Below, one piece after another: positions 26,701 through 64,000 of a DNA stretch of 64,000 nt (position 1 is its first letter; each line of letters starts with the position of its first letter). The stretch is from Phylloscopus collybita. Lineage: Eukaryota > Chordata > Aves > Passeriformes > Phylloscopidae. The notes under the pieces were generated by a model. That model saw nothing but the letters and a program-made list of their open reading frames with translations, had not been told where the DNA came from and ran no database searches. The position numbers and the translations under genes are program-made. The DNA lies in the NCBI GenBank assembly GCA_027886175.1, contig JAJNNQ010000126.1:2242501-2306500 (forward strand). Reading direction: 5' to 3'.

Positions 26701-29184
26701 AGAGATAAATTGTGCCTTTTTTGAGTGAATGTATACCTCAAAAGGTGTTAATTAGGAGTTAGTATCAAGCTTTCATAAAGTTGTCATTATAAGTTTGTTT
26801 TTCATCATTAGGTGTACGAGTATCAGGATTTCTAACTGAAGAAGAAAAGAAATACCAACAAAAAAGCATTACAAGTTTCTTAAAATCAGGAAAAGAAGTT
26901 GGTTTCCTTAGGTTTCAGACAGAGAAGTCCAACCAAGAGAATTTAACAAAAAATTCAGAAGCACCTCATAGAGCGAGTTTTTTTGATCAAAAACGAGCAG
27001 CAAGGCAACTAAACAGTGAGACTATTTCTCCAAATGAAAGCAGAAGTAAGCAGCTCTTTCATGATGATAAATCATCAGCAAATTTTGTGGAAGAAACAAA
27101 GTCAGTCACAGATTTACAGAATTCTGATGTTTGTAAGATCTTCACCTGTCCTGTTTGCTTTGAGAAGCAAAGCAGCAATAATTTGGAAGAACTTAATAGA
27201 CACATTGATGAGTGCCTCAATGGGATGTGTCTTAGGGATACTGTGGAAACATCCAAGAATGACAGTTCAAGAGAAGATACACATAACTTTATTCCACAAT
27301 TTAAAAATGAGTATGTTGATAAATGTCAAAAAAATAAAGCAGATCAATTAGTAGGAACAGTCCAGTCTGCAAGTGTATCTGACAGCTCTACTGACAATAG
27401 CACAGAAAAAATTGTTCAGATAATATCTGATAAATCTCCCAGACAACAACAGCCTAGCAATCTCAGTGATATTGCTAGAAATGTGTGTATGAAACAGTGT
27501 CTCTTCTCCGAAAGAGTATCACAAGACAATGAAGATGATTTTGACAAGACTGAACATACAGAAGGAACTAGTTCATCCTGTTTCTTTGAAGCCAAAGAAG
27601 ACAGTGTTCTTGTTTGTCCAGTTTGTAATTCAGAACAGAAAACCACCAATCTTGTGTCATTTAACAGACATGTGGATGTCTGCTTAAATAAAGGCCTTAT
27701 CCAGGAGCTGACAGAAAAAGAGGATTTTCCTACTAAGACTTACAATATGGAAAACTCAAACAGAGTTTTCTCTGGTGAGTATATATGCATTAGTATATAT
27801 TTGATGATTCCAATTGTCTGCTTTTGCAATTAAGAACTTTGGCAATGGTGTGCTTTAAACTTTTTGGGACTTTGAAATTTTTCCCCAACAAGCTCATTTA
27901 ATAAGGCCTATATAGGAGTGAACATTTTTATTTTAAAAATATTGAATTGATTTTCATGACAGACTAGATTTTATGAATGTGATGTTTGTTTGTCAGTGCC
28001 CTCCCATTTGCCACAAACATTACATAGGAATCACTGCTCATTTCTGGAAATTTTGTGTTAGTTACACGCAACCATATTCAAAAAGATGTTTGTAAGAGAG
28101 TTTAAATCTCAGTTTCCCTGAGATTAAAGTGAAGATCAATGAAAACATCTTCAACCTGGATTATTTTAGGTACAGTTAACAGAAAAGCTCCATTATGTCA
28201 TATGCTAGCAAAAACAGGGAGATGAGAACTAGAGCTTAAAGGAAGAAACTTCTAAGTCTGTTTTATAGCTAATAAAATATATCCCATAACTGTACCTGTA
28301 ACATGCCACAACAGTATTGCTCACGTCTTCTGAAGTAGTTTCTCTTTTTGACAAAGAGTTCATGTGCAGGTAGTAGAAGAGTATCTGCCTAAAGTAGTCC
28401 CTAATTTATTTTGGGAAATTTATAAAAGGAAATTAAAATGCTAGTGTGTTAAAATTTTCAGAATACAATTAAGACTTACAATATTTTACAAAAAAAAATT
28501 CAAAGTTATATTGCTATTGCATGTGCAAACAGGCTTTAATTTAAATTCAAGACTTACATTAGGTGAAGTTTCTGTTTTGCCCCTTCCAGGATAAAAAAAA
28601 TCAAAAACATAATTTTCAACTACCACCTTGAAAATCAACTACATTATGCTGAAAAATTTCTGAAAACTTTTACAAGGTTCAAAGTAATCCCTTGTAATTC
28701 AATAACCTAAAGGCTATTTGGTTTTCTCTTTTAAAAATGGTAATATAAACAACAGTATTGAAGCTGTAGATAATAAAATGTTATCTGCTTCTTGAGACAG
28801 ATTAAATTTTTTTAAAAAATCTTCCCATTTATATAATTTCTGAAGTATTCTTCTTTATTAAAGTAATTAATTTCAGTTGTTTTCAATTACTTTTAAGGAG
28901 GTTTAAGCAAAGGACAGCAATGCACAAATCCACCACAAGGAACAAAAAGGTAAGTGTTTTCTGGAAGTTTGAGTACACAACTTGTGTTAAAATAATGACG
29001 TCTAAAAAAATATTCGTTGTTGTAAAACTTGTGTCAGTATGCATTGTGTATTTCAACCTCTTACTGTTCTGGTTTTTTCCCTTTTTTTTTTAACCTTAGG
29101 TCTGGACTAACAGCTTCACAGTCAGTGTCAAAAAAGGCCAAGTCAAGCAATTCCAAACATACAATTGAAATGTTTTTTAAATGA
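5614..29184 (+). CDS. POLK: DNA polymerase kappa, complete coding region in 14 exons
   Basis: Y-family translesion polymerase that extends primers past bulky minor-groove adducts in the nucleus. Join: 5614-5751, 7899-8018, 13670-13822, 14201-14332, 15956-16109, 18336-18551, 20256-20380, 20560-20726, 22729-22761, 24532-24628, 25843-26014, 26812-27774, 28898-28949, 29100-29184. All introns are GT-AG and the phases agree; the sum is 2607 nt, 868 residues, against about 870 in human. Visible: catalytic IDMDAF with D108 and LDEAY with D199/E200, thumb helix-hairpin-helix VPGIGKV, little-finger (PAD) region from about 402, internal PIP-like QKSITSFL at 519-526, REV1-interacting SFFD (F559/F560), two C2HC UBZ fingers (C615/C618/H633/C637 and C771/C774/H789/C793), and a C-terminal PCNA box IEMFFK. 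No frameshift or stop was seen. The non-coding first exon is not in the window. Confidence 0.97.
5752..7898 (+). other. POLK intron 2
   Basis: AT-rich intron. I see no coding exon, RNA gene or recognisable repeat in it; short open frames on both strands look like chance. Confidence 0.75.
7899..8018 (+). CDS. POLK: POLK exon 3, residues 47-86
   Basis: Acceptor TTTCTTTCAG, donor GTACTA, 120 nt, phase 0 at both ends. It encodes charged N-terminal helix sequence ([11 protein letters not shown] and onwards) that forms the N-clasp around DNA in the human enzyme. Confidence 0.95.
11470..12660 (-). pseudogene. Possible decayed coding sequence, unidentified
   Basis: On the - strand three neighbouring open stretches have protein-like, charged composition: 12660-12357 (about 100 codons, including [19 protein letters not shown]), a frame running from about 12350 to 11743, and 11640-11430. 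The frame changes between the first and second and between the second and third. The second is interrupted in its upstream part by five or more stops, several of them TGA, the change expected from decayed CGA arginine codons, before an open 127-codon stretch. No family was recognised. A retro-copy or remnant of an integrated element is possible; chance cannot be excluded in AT-rich DNA. Confidence 0.35.
12837..13412 (+). mobile_element. Solo LTR of an endogenous retrovirus family
   Basis: The segment starts TGCTGGTTTTGACTGGGATA and ends AAAACACAACA, and resembles a songbird LTR family (TguLTR5-like, from memory). Typical internal blocks are present: GGCTGGGAGGGGACACAGCC, CAGCTGACCCCAACTGACC, GGAGATGGCTGAACACCTG and CAACCCATGAGTTTTCTCAC. 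AATAAA is degenerate (GATAAATAG). No internal viral genes flank it, so it is probably a solo LTR; no clear target duplication was found. Confidence 0.75.
13670..13822 (+). CDS. POLK: POLK exon 4, residues 87-137, first catalytic motif
   Basis: Acceptor TTCTCTTCAG, donor GTAAGG, 153 nt, phase 0 at both ends. It contains [16 protein letters not shown]; the first aspartate of IDMD (D108 here) matches human metal-binding D107, and the tyrosine is the steric gate region of Y-family enzymes. Confidence 0.96.
13823..14200 (+). other. POLK intron 4
   Basis: Short intron of 378 nt between two catalytic-core exons; nothing further is seen in it. Confidence 0.85.
14201..14332 (+). CDS. POLK: POLK exon 5, residues 138-181, fingers
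   Basis: Acceptor TCTCTTAAG, strong donor GAG|GTAAGT, 132 nt, phase 0 at both ends. It encodes the fingers segment with [19 protein letters not shown], one of the best conserved blocks of Y-family polymerases. Confidence 0.96.
14333..15955 (+). other. POLK intron 5
   Basis: AT-rich intron with poly-A/T runs; no repeat family, RNA gene or additional exon recognised. Confidence 0.8.
15956..16109 (+). CDS. POLK: POLK exon 6, residues 182-232, second catalytic motif
   Basis: 154 nt, entering in phase 0 and leaving in phase 1, with donor GTAAGC. The acceptor is TTTATCAAG with a weak pyrimidine tract. It contains [17 protein letters not shown]199/E200 equal human D198/E199. Confidence 0.95.
16110..18335 (+). 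other. POLK intron 6
   Basis: Contains the G-rich minisatellite at 16569-17009; the remainder is AT-rich and shows nothing else. Confidence 0.85.
16569..17009 (+). repeat. G-rich minisatellite, about 21 copies of a 20-23 bp unit
   Basis: Each unit is CTGCAGGCAGTGCT followed by a run of five to seven G, with variants that duplicate GGCA or have CTTT before the G run. CTGCAG occurs 21 times. The CTTT variant is found at 16646, 16751, 16818, 16881 and 16944, so the last copies form a 63-bp higher-order period of three units. The array keeps long open frames on both strands (up to 269 codons) only because its units lack stops; these are not genes. Confidence 0.95.
18336..18551 (+). CDS. POLK: POLK exon 7, residues 233-304, palm with variable insert
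   Basis: 216 nt, phase 1 in and phase 1 out. The first half (up to about residue 272) is a poorly conserved acidic/serine-rich insert; the second half [20 protein letters not shown] returns to conserved palm sequence. Confidence 0.95.
18552..20255 (+). other. POLK intron 7
   Basis: AT-rich, with an 18-T run at 19410-19427. No gene or repeat family recognised. Confidence 0.8.
20256..20380 (+). CDS. POLK: POLK exon 8, residues 305-346
   Basis: 125 nt, phase 1 in, phase 0 out. It completes the palm ([20 protein letters not shown]) and ends in the conserved LPIRK that leads into the thumb. Confidence 0.95.
20560..20726 (+). CDS. POLK: POLK exon 9, residues 347-401, thumb
   Basis: 167 nt, phase 0 in, phase 2 out (donor AA|GTAAGC). 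It encodes the helix-hairpin-helix [17 protein letters not shown] and the conserved [10 protein letters not shown]. Confidence 0.95.
20727..22728 (+). other. POLK intron 9
   Basis: AT-rich intron. Nothing recognised besides short homopolymer runs. Confidence 0.8.
22729..22761 (+). CDS. POLK: POLK exon 10, 33-nt microexon, residues 402-412
   Basis: This 33-nt exon is bounded by AAAG acceptor and GTATGC donor. It supplies [10 protein letters not shown]; the split codons on both sides (AA+G and AG+A) are restored exactly, which supports it as a true exon although it is very short. Confidence 0.93.
22762..24531 (+). other. POLK intron 10
   Basis: Holds a 28-T run and, on the - strand at 24119-24427, a 102-codon open frame of unknown meaning. 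Nothing else recognised. Confidence 0.8.
23429..23456 (+). repeat. Poly-T tract of 28 nt
   Basis: Uninterrupted T homopolymer in POLK intron 10. No retrocopy with matching features was seen next to it. Confidence 0.95.
24532..24628 (+). CDS. POLK: POLK exon 11, residues 413-445, start of little finger
   Basis: 97 nt, phase 2 in, phase 0 out. It encodes [19 protein letters not shown], start of the polymerase-associated (little finger) domain. Confidence 0.94.
24629..25842 (+). other. POLK intron 11
   Basis: AT-rich intron ending in a long T-tract before the exon 12 acceptor. No other element recognised. Confidence 0.8.
25843..26014 (+). CDS. POLK: POLK exon 12, residues 446-502, little finger
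   Basis: 172 nt, phase 0 in, phase 1 out, with a long T-tract before the acceptor. It encodes [20 protein letters not shown] and ends in the conserved PLRIRLMG. Confidence 0.96.
26015..26811 (+). other. POLK intron 12
   Basis: Contains a small local duplication near 26150-26215 (GACTTAGGAAGTTT-like blocks, with GAGTGCTGAATG). Nothing else recognised. Confidence 0.75.
26812..27774 (+). CDS. POLK: POLK exon 13, residues 503-823, long regulatory exon
   Basis: 963 nt, phase 1 in and out. It holds the internal PIP-like motif (519-526), the REV1-interacting SFFD (F559/F560) and both UBZ4-type zinc fingers (C615-C637 and C771-C793). The linker between fingers is low in conservation and rich in S, D, N and Q, as usual for this disordered part of the protein. 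Confidence 0.96.
27775..28897 (+). other. POLK intron 13
   Basis: AT-rich intron, no element recognised. Confidence 0.8.
28898..28949 (+). CDS. POLK: POLK exon 14, residues 824-840
   Basis: 52 nt, phase 1 in and phase 2 out. The acceptor region reads AAGGAG, so use of the second AG would drop one codon without shifting the frame; AAG at 28895-28897 is the more favourable acceptor. It encodes a short polar linker. Confidence 0.85.
29100..29184 (+). CDS. POLK: POLK exon 15, residues 841-868 and stop
   Basis: The acceptor CCTTAG follows a long pyrimidine run. The exon encodes a basic stretch ([11 protein letters not shown], likely nuclear localisation) and ends in IEMFFK, the C-terminal PCNA-interaction box, then TGA at 29182-29184. 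Confidence 0.95.
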
Positions 29185-29349
29185 CTGAGTAGCAACATGT
29201 TCTATATGAAGCATTTCATAGAGTTTTATGACTGCAAGTTAATTTAGCATTGGCACTAGGCTGGATTCAGGTGCCTGTCATTTTGGAACCATTACATACC
29301 TGTATAACAAGAACATGATATCTGAGATAGAAGAGGTAAAATGAAGGGG

Positions 29350-29440
29350 TTTCTCTTTTTCTCTTTTTCTCTTTTTCTCTTTTTCCTTTTTCCTTTTTCC
29401 TTTTTTCTTTTTCTTTTCCTTTTTTTCTTATTTCTTATTT
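29350..29440 (+). repeat. Pyrimidine-rich low-complexity tract in the POLK 3' UTR
   Basis: An imperfect run of CTTTTT and CCTTTTT units of about 90 nt, nearly free of purines. It is simple sequence and likely length-polymorphic. Confidence 0.85.
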
Positions 29441-30074
29441 CCAGGAATCAGAATTTGCTAGCACTTTGATTTAGCTCCCTAGAGCACAGGAATCATTAAC
29501 TAGGGCGCCCCACTGTACTTGCTGAAGGCCCTCTCCCCACACCTGAACTTCTTTCTTCTCTGTTGATTTTATTGTAAAATTATGAGATTAACTGTGTGAT
29601 GGAAAAGAAGAGTTGAGTTGCTTGATTTCAGCTAACAAATGTCTGTCTTTGTAGTGGACACAAAAATGTATTAGTCTCGCAGTTACACAGGATAAGGATA
29701 AGAACAAGAACTTAGAGCACTATCAAGCTTTCACCGTTGTTACTGAAAATTGCTTCAGTAAGCATTGCTTGACCAGATCTGAAGGACTTGTTGTGATGAG
29801 ATGCACAATGACTTCACTTATTGTAGAAAATATTAAAATGTCTGTTGATTGAGAGAAGGATTTCTCCAGGACATTCAGACAAATGCTGCTTGATCCTCAG
29901 TCTTTCCAAAGAGACTGAAAACTTCTTTACCGTTTGAAATTGTTACCAGCGCACTAAATTTACTCTAAATGAAAGGTTTCATGGTGCAATAATAATGAAT
30001 TATATGCAAATACAAGATAATGAACCTTCTTATTGTTTACCTATCTTTCTCTTTAAATTTATTTTGTATTTCTG

Positions 30075-30080
30075 AATAAA
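30075..30080 (+). terminator. Proximal POLK poly(A) signal AATAAA
   Basis: Canonical hexamer about 890 nt after the stop, followed within 10-15 nt by TGTGTTCTG. It could give a shorter 3' UTR isoform. Confidence 0.55.
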
Positions 30081-30766
30081 ATGTGTTCTGTAAGTGCATA
30101 CGTGGAAAGAGGAAGTTAAGTGCATATATTTAAAATGATCTGTTTAGATTTTTTTCTGTTCACACCAAATTGTTTAAAGATATTTTATTATAATTAAATA
30201 TTTATCAGACAAATAATTTATTATAACAGCATATTTCTTACAAGTTCTACAAACAGTGCCAAGCCCTGTATGAAATACAAATTGATTTTTAACTGCAAAG
30301 TCTTTTAAAGAAGTGGCTGCTGTAGAAGCATCTGTTTTGTTGTTCAACTGTATTGGGATTTGCTTGCTTTTTAAACCAGCAAATGTATACATGGTATGTC
30401 TTAGATGCCCAAGCTCAGTTCAGAAAATGCTTTCCTGTTTACAGAATTGCTGTAATGATTACACCATCTCTACCTGCTTATCTGTTTGTTTGTCAGATGC
30501 CATTGTGCCCACAGCTCTGTCATTTGAGTTCATGTTGGTGCTCCCTTATCTGCTTTAGACCGAATCAGCTGGACTGGTTCAGACTTTAAATTGATTCAGT
30601 CAACTTTTTCTAAACTGGGTCAGTGAGCATTCAGCATGAGCTGTTCTGTTGACAGACATGGGAACTTTTGGTAGGAAAGACATAAAAGCAACTGAGGGAA
30701 CATAAGGCTGCCACTGCTCTTTAGAAAGTGAACACCTATTCCTTTCTTAGTTTGTATCCCTGATTC

Positions 30767-30772
30767 AATAAA
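30767..30772 (+). terminator. Distal POLK poly(A) signal AATAAA
   Basis: Canonical hexamer in TTCAATAAAGTG, followed at about +20 by a strong T/GT-rich element (TTGTTTTTTGTGTGTTT). This is the best-formed cleavage signal downstream of POLK. Confidence 0.65.
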
Positions 30773-31038
30773 GTGTAGAATCTAACAATTATCTTGTTTT
30801 TTGTGTGTTTATCTTTAAAATGTCTATTTTTACATAAGCATTACATAGCAAAAAGCTGTTCTTAAGTACTTGAAAAAAATAAGTTTGTTGGCTTAGCCTC
30901 AAAAATTGCCTTGCCATCTGTTTAAAAAGGAAGTGTTATACAGTTATCCTAATGTCATGAAAAGGTTGTGGATGTGTCAGCATTAATGTGAAAATAAAAC
31001 TCATGTATGATAGTAAATTATTTATTACAGTTCCATAG

Positions 31039-32122
31039 TGGGCTGACCCTGGCTGGATGCCAGGCAGCCACCAAAGCTGCTCTCTCACTCACCTCCACAG
31101 CTGGACATGGGGGAGAAAATACAATGAAGGGTTCATGGGTTGAGATAAGGACCAGGAGGGATCACTCATCAAATATCGTCATGGGCTCAGCAGGCTCTAA
31201 TTAGAGATATTAATTGAATTTATCATTAAAAAAATGAGAGCAGGATAAGAAATAAACTAAGACCTCAAAAACACCTTTCCCAAATCCCTCTCTCCTTCCC
31301 ACCTCTACCTGCTCCCCCACTGGCACACAGAGACAGGGAATGCTCAGTTCCTCACTGTTCCTGCTCATGGGGAGGAGTCTTTCCCCTGCTCCAACACACG
31401 GGCTCCCTCCCATGGGAGTCTGTTCTTCATGGGTCAATCCCGTGGACAGAGTTCACAGCTCTCTGTGAACTGCTGCAGGCTGGATCACTCTTCCAGGGGG
31501 TGCAGTCCTCCAAGGACAGGCTGCTCCAGCGTGGGCTCCTCTCTCCGTGGGTCTGCAGGTCCCTGCTCCAGTGTGGCCTTCCCAAGAGGTCACAGCCTCC
31601 TCTCAGACATCCACCTGCTCCAGTGTGGGTCTCCTGAAGGGGCTGCAATTGGATCCCTGCACCCACTGACCTCCAGGGGCTGCAGGTGGATCCCTGCACC
31701 CACTGACCTCCAGGGGCTGCAGGTGGATCCCTGCACCCACTGACCTCCAGGGGCTGCAGGTGGATCCCTGCACCCACTGACCTCCAGGAGCTGCACCCAG
31801 GGGCTGCAGGGGAATCCCAGCTCCCCCCTGCCCCTGCTTCTCTACTGACCTTGGTGTGTCAGAGCTGTTCCTCTCACATATTCTCACTCTGTTCTTCTGT
31901 GGTCACAGTCACAACTGTGCAATAACCTTTTTTCTTCTCAAATCTCTTATCACAGAGGTGTTATCACATTTCTGCTTGGCTTAGTCTTGGCCAGCAGCAG
32001 GTCCGTCTAGAGCTGGCAAGAATTGGCTTTGCTGGACATGGGGGAAGCTTCTGGCAGCTTCTCACAGAAGCCACCTCTGTAGCCTTCTTGCAACCAAAAT
32101 TTGGCTGTGCAAACCCAATACA
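31039..32122 (+). mobile_element. Endogenous retrovirus LTR (songbird ERVL-like), about 1.1 kb
   Basis: It starts TGGGCTGACCCTGGCTGGAT and ends AACCCAATACA. Recognised blocks are GGGTTGAGATAAGGACC, repeated GGTCCCTGCTCCAGTGTGG-like phrases, GGACATGGGGGAAGCTTCTG and CAGCTTCTCACAGAAGCCACC, which I know as a common passerine LTR. It includes a 37-bp tandem array. There is no adjoining gag-pol, so it is probably solo. Family assignment is from memory. Confidence 0.75.
31639..31786 (+). repeat. Tandem repeat, 4 copies of 37 bp, inside the LTR
   Basis: The unit starts GGGGCTGCAGGTGGATCCCT and continues to ACCTCCA; copies begin at 31639, 31676, 31713 and 31750, exactly 37 bp apart. The first copy has CAATTGG instead of CAGGTGG. 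A degenerate partial copy follows to about 31812. Confidence 0.95.
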
Positions 32123-34693
32123 AAATTTTGTGTGTTTACTGGTTAACAAATCCTTTTTTCCCCTTCTTAGTTTTTTATACCATATTTATTACTTTTTTTA
32201 TCTGAAGAAGGCCTTCAGTTCATGATTCAGCACTGTCAGCAATTTCTGTGATACCATTTTTGTTCTTGTTTCTTGTGGAGAAGACTGTATAAGCAATGTT
32301 TTTGTTTTGCATTTTCCTCAGTGACTCTGTGTGTTATTCAATTGATCATATATAAATATCTGGTTTTATTAATATCTGACAGCTTCTTTGTAGCTGTCTA
32401 ACTTAATTGTAACTGATTTCCTGTATGTTAGCCATTCCATGCTTACTATATCCATAGTTCTGAAGCATGTGGATGATCTAGGTTAGCAGGAGATGCAACT
32501 TCTTGTGTAGTGTATCTCTTTATTTATAAGGTATAAATTTAAGTACTGTATTTGGAATTCCTCTTATATTATGAGTAACAGAGAAAAAGGATAACAATTC
32601 TGTGGTCTTGGTGCTTATTCTGAGCTCTGCCAGTTCTGAAGAAAGGAATTTAGACTACACATTCAACATGATTGGGTCTTAATTTTACATTTTATTTTTA
32701 TATTGGCTCTACTCATTTCTGTATGTACTACTACTGTGATCATAAGTATTAAATAAAGGACTCAGATTTCCTGTTGGAGTGAGAGCTCTGTGAAGGCAAG
32801 TAAGGAATATGTTACAGTACTTCCTTGCTCTGCACTTTGTTTTGGATTCTTCACCTCTCTAAGCTTCTGTGTCAATCTGTCTGCAGTTTATCGGGACCAT
32901 TTCAAAGGGTCAAGATTGTAGGAAGTGGCTAGAGAATGTGCTAAACTTACTACATATAACATTTAAGCACATGATACACTGTGAAATGGTATTGTGCATT
33001 AGTAATTAGAACTGGGAATTAGCAGCTGGTGTTTCATGACTGAAAATTATGATTGTACTGTAACTGATGCTCTGTATGAGACTGCAAATCTATCCCTCCT
33101 TTGGTGCCAGCTTCGTAGGCAAACCTAATCTCTCCATAGCTGTGTGATCTCACTCATTTTGAAAAGGAGCATTAACATTGAAATCTTTCTTTTTTTTAAA
33201 GAATTGCTGGAACATTTGACTCGTGGGAAGCAACTAGAAGTGAAACCTCCATGATGATTATGGCTAAATCAGTTGCTTGCTCTTCTCACTGAGCTTACTT
33301 TCACAACGTTGTTTTTCTTTCAGCTGAGTTACATTCAACTACTTGGAAGTACAGTTGGTGAAATTGTCTTACCAGACTGAAGTGTATCAATTGTAAAGAT
33401 TCTTATACATCACAGCCTGTCTATACCAAAAATGTTTAAAGGAGATAAGAACTGTGAAATCTCTTTATCTATGGTAAGCAAAATGTGAGCAAATAGTTTT
33501 TGTATCCAAATTTGTTAAATTTACAGATTCTTGAGTCTTTTGGATTAATTTTATTATGGACTGGTATTGTGTTAGTCATCTTGGAAATGAATATGATTGT
33601 GTAGTTTAAGAAAAATTATGGTTAAAGAACTCAAATGTGTCTACATGTGCGAGGCTGAATACTGGTGGTTGCGCTTTCTTGGAACTACTTTTCCTATATT
33701 TATTTTGAAATAGCAATATTAAAGGCCGTTTTTAAAGTAAAATTCAAAGTAGTCAATTTAAAAAAAAAATTATGTCCTGTTGTGGAAAAAATCGTTGTCT
33801 GTGTGAAAGGAAATTCTGGCTTAAGTAGACCAAAGCCATAGTGGACTTCAAGATAAGTTGAGACATAGGTGGGTTAGATGTATCTCAGTACGTCAGTTTA
33901 CAAAACCTGAACCTTTGGGGATGTGTGTTTAGATTTCGATAGGACTTTGACAAAAGCAAGTGCAAACATTTTCTACATGAAATTGAAGGGTCTTGTGATT
34001 GGATCAGTGCTGCTTCCACATGTGCATAGTTATGCACAGATTTATGTCAGAAACACCTCAGTCTCTCACATCCTAAGGCTGTGTGAAGCATGGAGGAGTG
34101 CCGGGATGGTCAGCCTCTCCTGCCCAGTGAACACTGACAATGATGAGAGTAACCCCCGCAAAATGTTCTTCAACCTGCACAGAGAGCTCCATGTCTACCA
34201 AGTAGTTATGTGTACCTGGTTCCAGGCATCCCATGCAAGCTGTGATACTTCTGTGTGTCTGCACACATGTGCTTATGGCATGGCTTTTCAGAACTTGTCT
34301 GGTGCAACGGGCCTGCCTTTTGTCTCGTTGTGCACATTTGTACTGATTGCTCCTGGCACATAAAGCTAGCCACTAGGGAAGACCCTGGGGGCGACTGGAT
34401 GGGGCAAAGAAGATGCTGTTCAGGGCCTGGCCACTGTCAAGAAATGCACTGTATTTAGTGCTGGGTTTCTCCTAGAACGCACTCTTAGAGCTGCTCCACA
34501 GCTCTGCCCCTTGGCGCGGTGGTGTCCGGGCACCAGCGAGGTGCTGTGCTGGTGTGCCCACAGAGGTGTGCTTGTCCCGGCTGCATGTGCCGGCGTCCTG
34601 GGAACCGGTTTGTCGGGGCCAGGACACCTCCCTCGGCACACCGGCCTGGGGCCCTCTCCCTTGGCTGAGGAGGAAGAGGAGCCCAGGGCAGCA

Positions 34694-63307
<28,614 letters not shown>

Positions 63308-64000
63308 GTTCATCAACAAAACATGGCATACATGATGGAACTACATGCCAGATGGGAAGTGGCTTTCAAATATCTTTTTGGGAAACAAAAATCCTATTTT
63401 GAAGTTGTACAGCTTTTTCCACCCTAGAAGAACTTGCACTCCTGAAATAGTTACTTTTTCTCAAATACTTGCTATATAAAAATGTAAAAAATTCAAGAGC
63501 AAATGGCTGCTGGTAGTTTATAACTGCTAAGCATGACTCACCACTTACCATTTTTACACCTGACCTAACACTGACAAACTATTCTGTATGGGAACTGCAA
63601 ATTAAGCTACTTTGTGTTTGATATGTAATGTAAATAAGATGTTTTCTACATGAAAAAAAAATTAATTTAACAAGTGAAAGTTATGTGTATAAATCAATTA
63701 GCACTTCCAGAAATAAGGCAGCATCTGGCCTCATTTGGGATTCAGGTTTTTATAAATTCTTGCTAGGATTATGATAAATCTTTCTACTGCAGCATTGGAT
63801 TTATGTAGTGAAAAAACACAAAAATGTTATGTGTAAACACCACATGTGGCTGGCTGCAGAATTTTCTATCATGGCATGACACTGTATGCATACCCCCAAA
63901 AGAGCATTCAATATTTAATACATAACACATCTGGCAATTATTTACCTATTTCTTGTTCATATATTGAATTAATACTTGGCAGTGTCTTGCTGAATATGTT
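63308..64000 (+). other. ANKDD1B 3' UTR and downstream
   Basis: AT-rich sequence after the stop. I find no canonical AATAAA up to the window end, only weak variants, so the cleavage site is either non-canonical or beyond 64000. Confidence 0.6.

Larger units (their letters stand above)
29185..30790 (+). other. POLK: POLK 3' UTR
   Basis: Non-coding sequence from the POLK stop to the inferred distal cleavage site. It holds a pyrimidine-rich low-complexity tract and two AATAAA signals. The distal end is inferred from the signal at 30767 followed by a T/GT-rich element from about 30792. Confidence 0.7.
30791..34479. other. Intergenic region POLK-ANKDD1B
   Basis: About 3.7 kb between the POLK cleavage site and the ANKDD1B CpG-rich promoter block. 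It contains one LTR (31039-32122). The remainder, 32123-34479, shows no supported gene; a 146-codon open frame at 33923-34363 has no recognisable domain and lacks splice or family support. Confidence 0.7.

Noticed and set aside
31427..31887. Open frames with repeated GVQGS-like or CSPWRSVGAG-like units
   Set aside because: They are translations of the 37-bp tandem array inside the LTR.
33431..33474. Short ATG-started frame ending in TCTATG followed by GTAAGC, a possible alternative first exon
   Set aside because: It leaves phase 2, not the phase 1 needed by ANKDD1B exon 2, and has no similarity to known N-termini.
33923..34363. 146-codon open frame upstream of ANKDD1B
   Set aside because: No recognisable domain, no paired splice structure, and composition like flanking non-coding DNA.

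Overview
The window is avian, most likely passerine, nuclear DNA. It holds two split protein-coding genes in tandem on the + strand, POLK (DNA polymerase kappa) followed by ANKDD1B (ankyrin repeat and death domain containing 1B). Evidence for a bird is CR1 LINE fragments with the typical avian 3' end, several LTRs resembling endogenous-retrovirus families common in songbirds (recognised from memory of the families, not by a search), compact introns, and the POLK-ANKDD1B order that is also known in mammals. No prokaryotic, organellar or exogenous viral gene was seen.

Layout. 1-5575 is AT-rich sequence upstream of POLK coding exon 2; the POLK promoter and first non-coding exon appear to lie outside the window. 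5576-30790 is POLK: 14 coding exons were assembled by splice sites, reading phase and similarity to the vertebrate protein (868 codons plus stop), with a 3' UTR carrying two poly(A) signals. 30791-34480 is intergenic and contains an LTR of about 1.1 kb. 34480-35290 is a CpG-rich block that contains ANKDD1B exon 1 and, just after its splice donor, a GC-rich minisatellite. 34694-63307 is the ANKDD1B coding region in 15 exons (520 codons plus stop), most of them 99-nt exons each coding one ankyrin repeat, followed by two death-domain exons and a short last exon. The 3' UTR runs to or past the window end.

How the genes work. POLK is a Y-family translesion polymerase with catalytic core, REV1-binding and PCNA-binding motifs and two ubiquitin-binding zinc fingers, all visible here. 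ANKDD1B is an ankyrin/death-domain protein of unknown function. The two genes are not known to act together; their adjacency is ancestral synteny.

Accessory content lies in introns: a 21-copy G-rich minisatellite in POLK intron 6, CR1 pieces, six LTR or LTR-like segments, poly-T tracts, and on the - strand of POLK intron 3 a stretch of about 1.1 kb that looks like an unidentified decayed coding sequence. No new biological system is evident; the most unusual items are that decayed coding stretch, the two minisatellites with higher-order periodicity, and an ANKDD1B ankyrin exon that seems to be absent from the human protein as I recall it.
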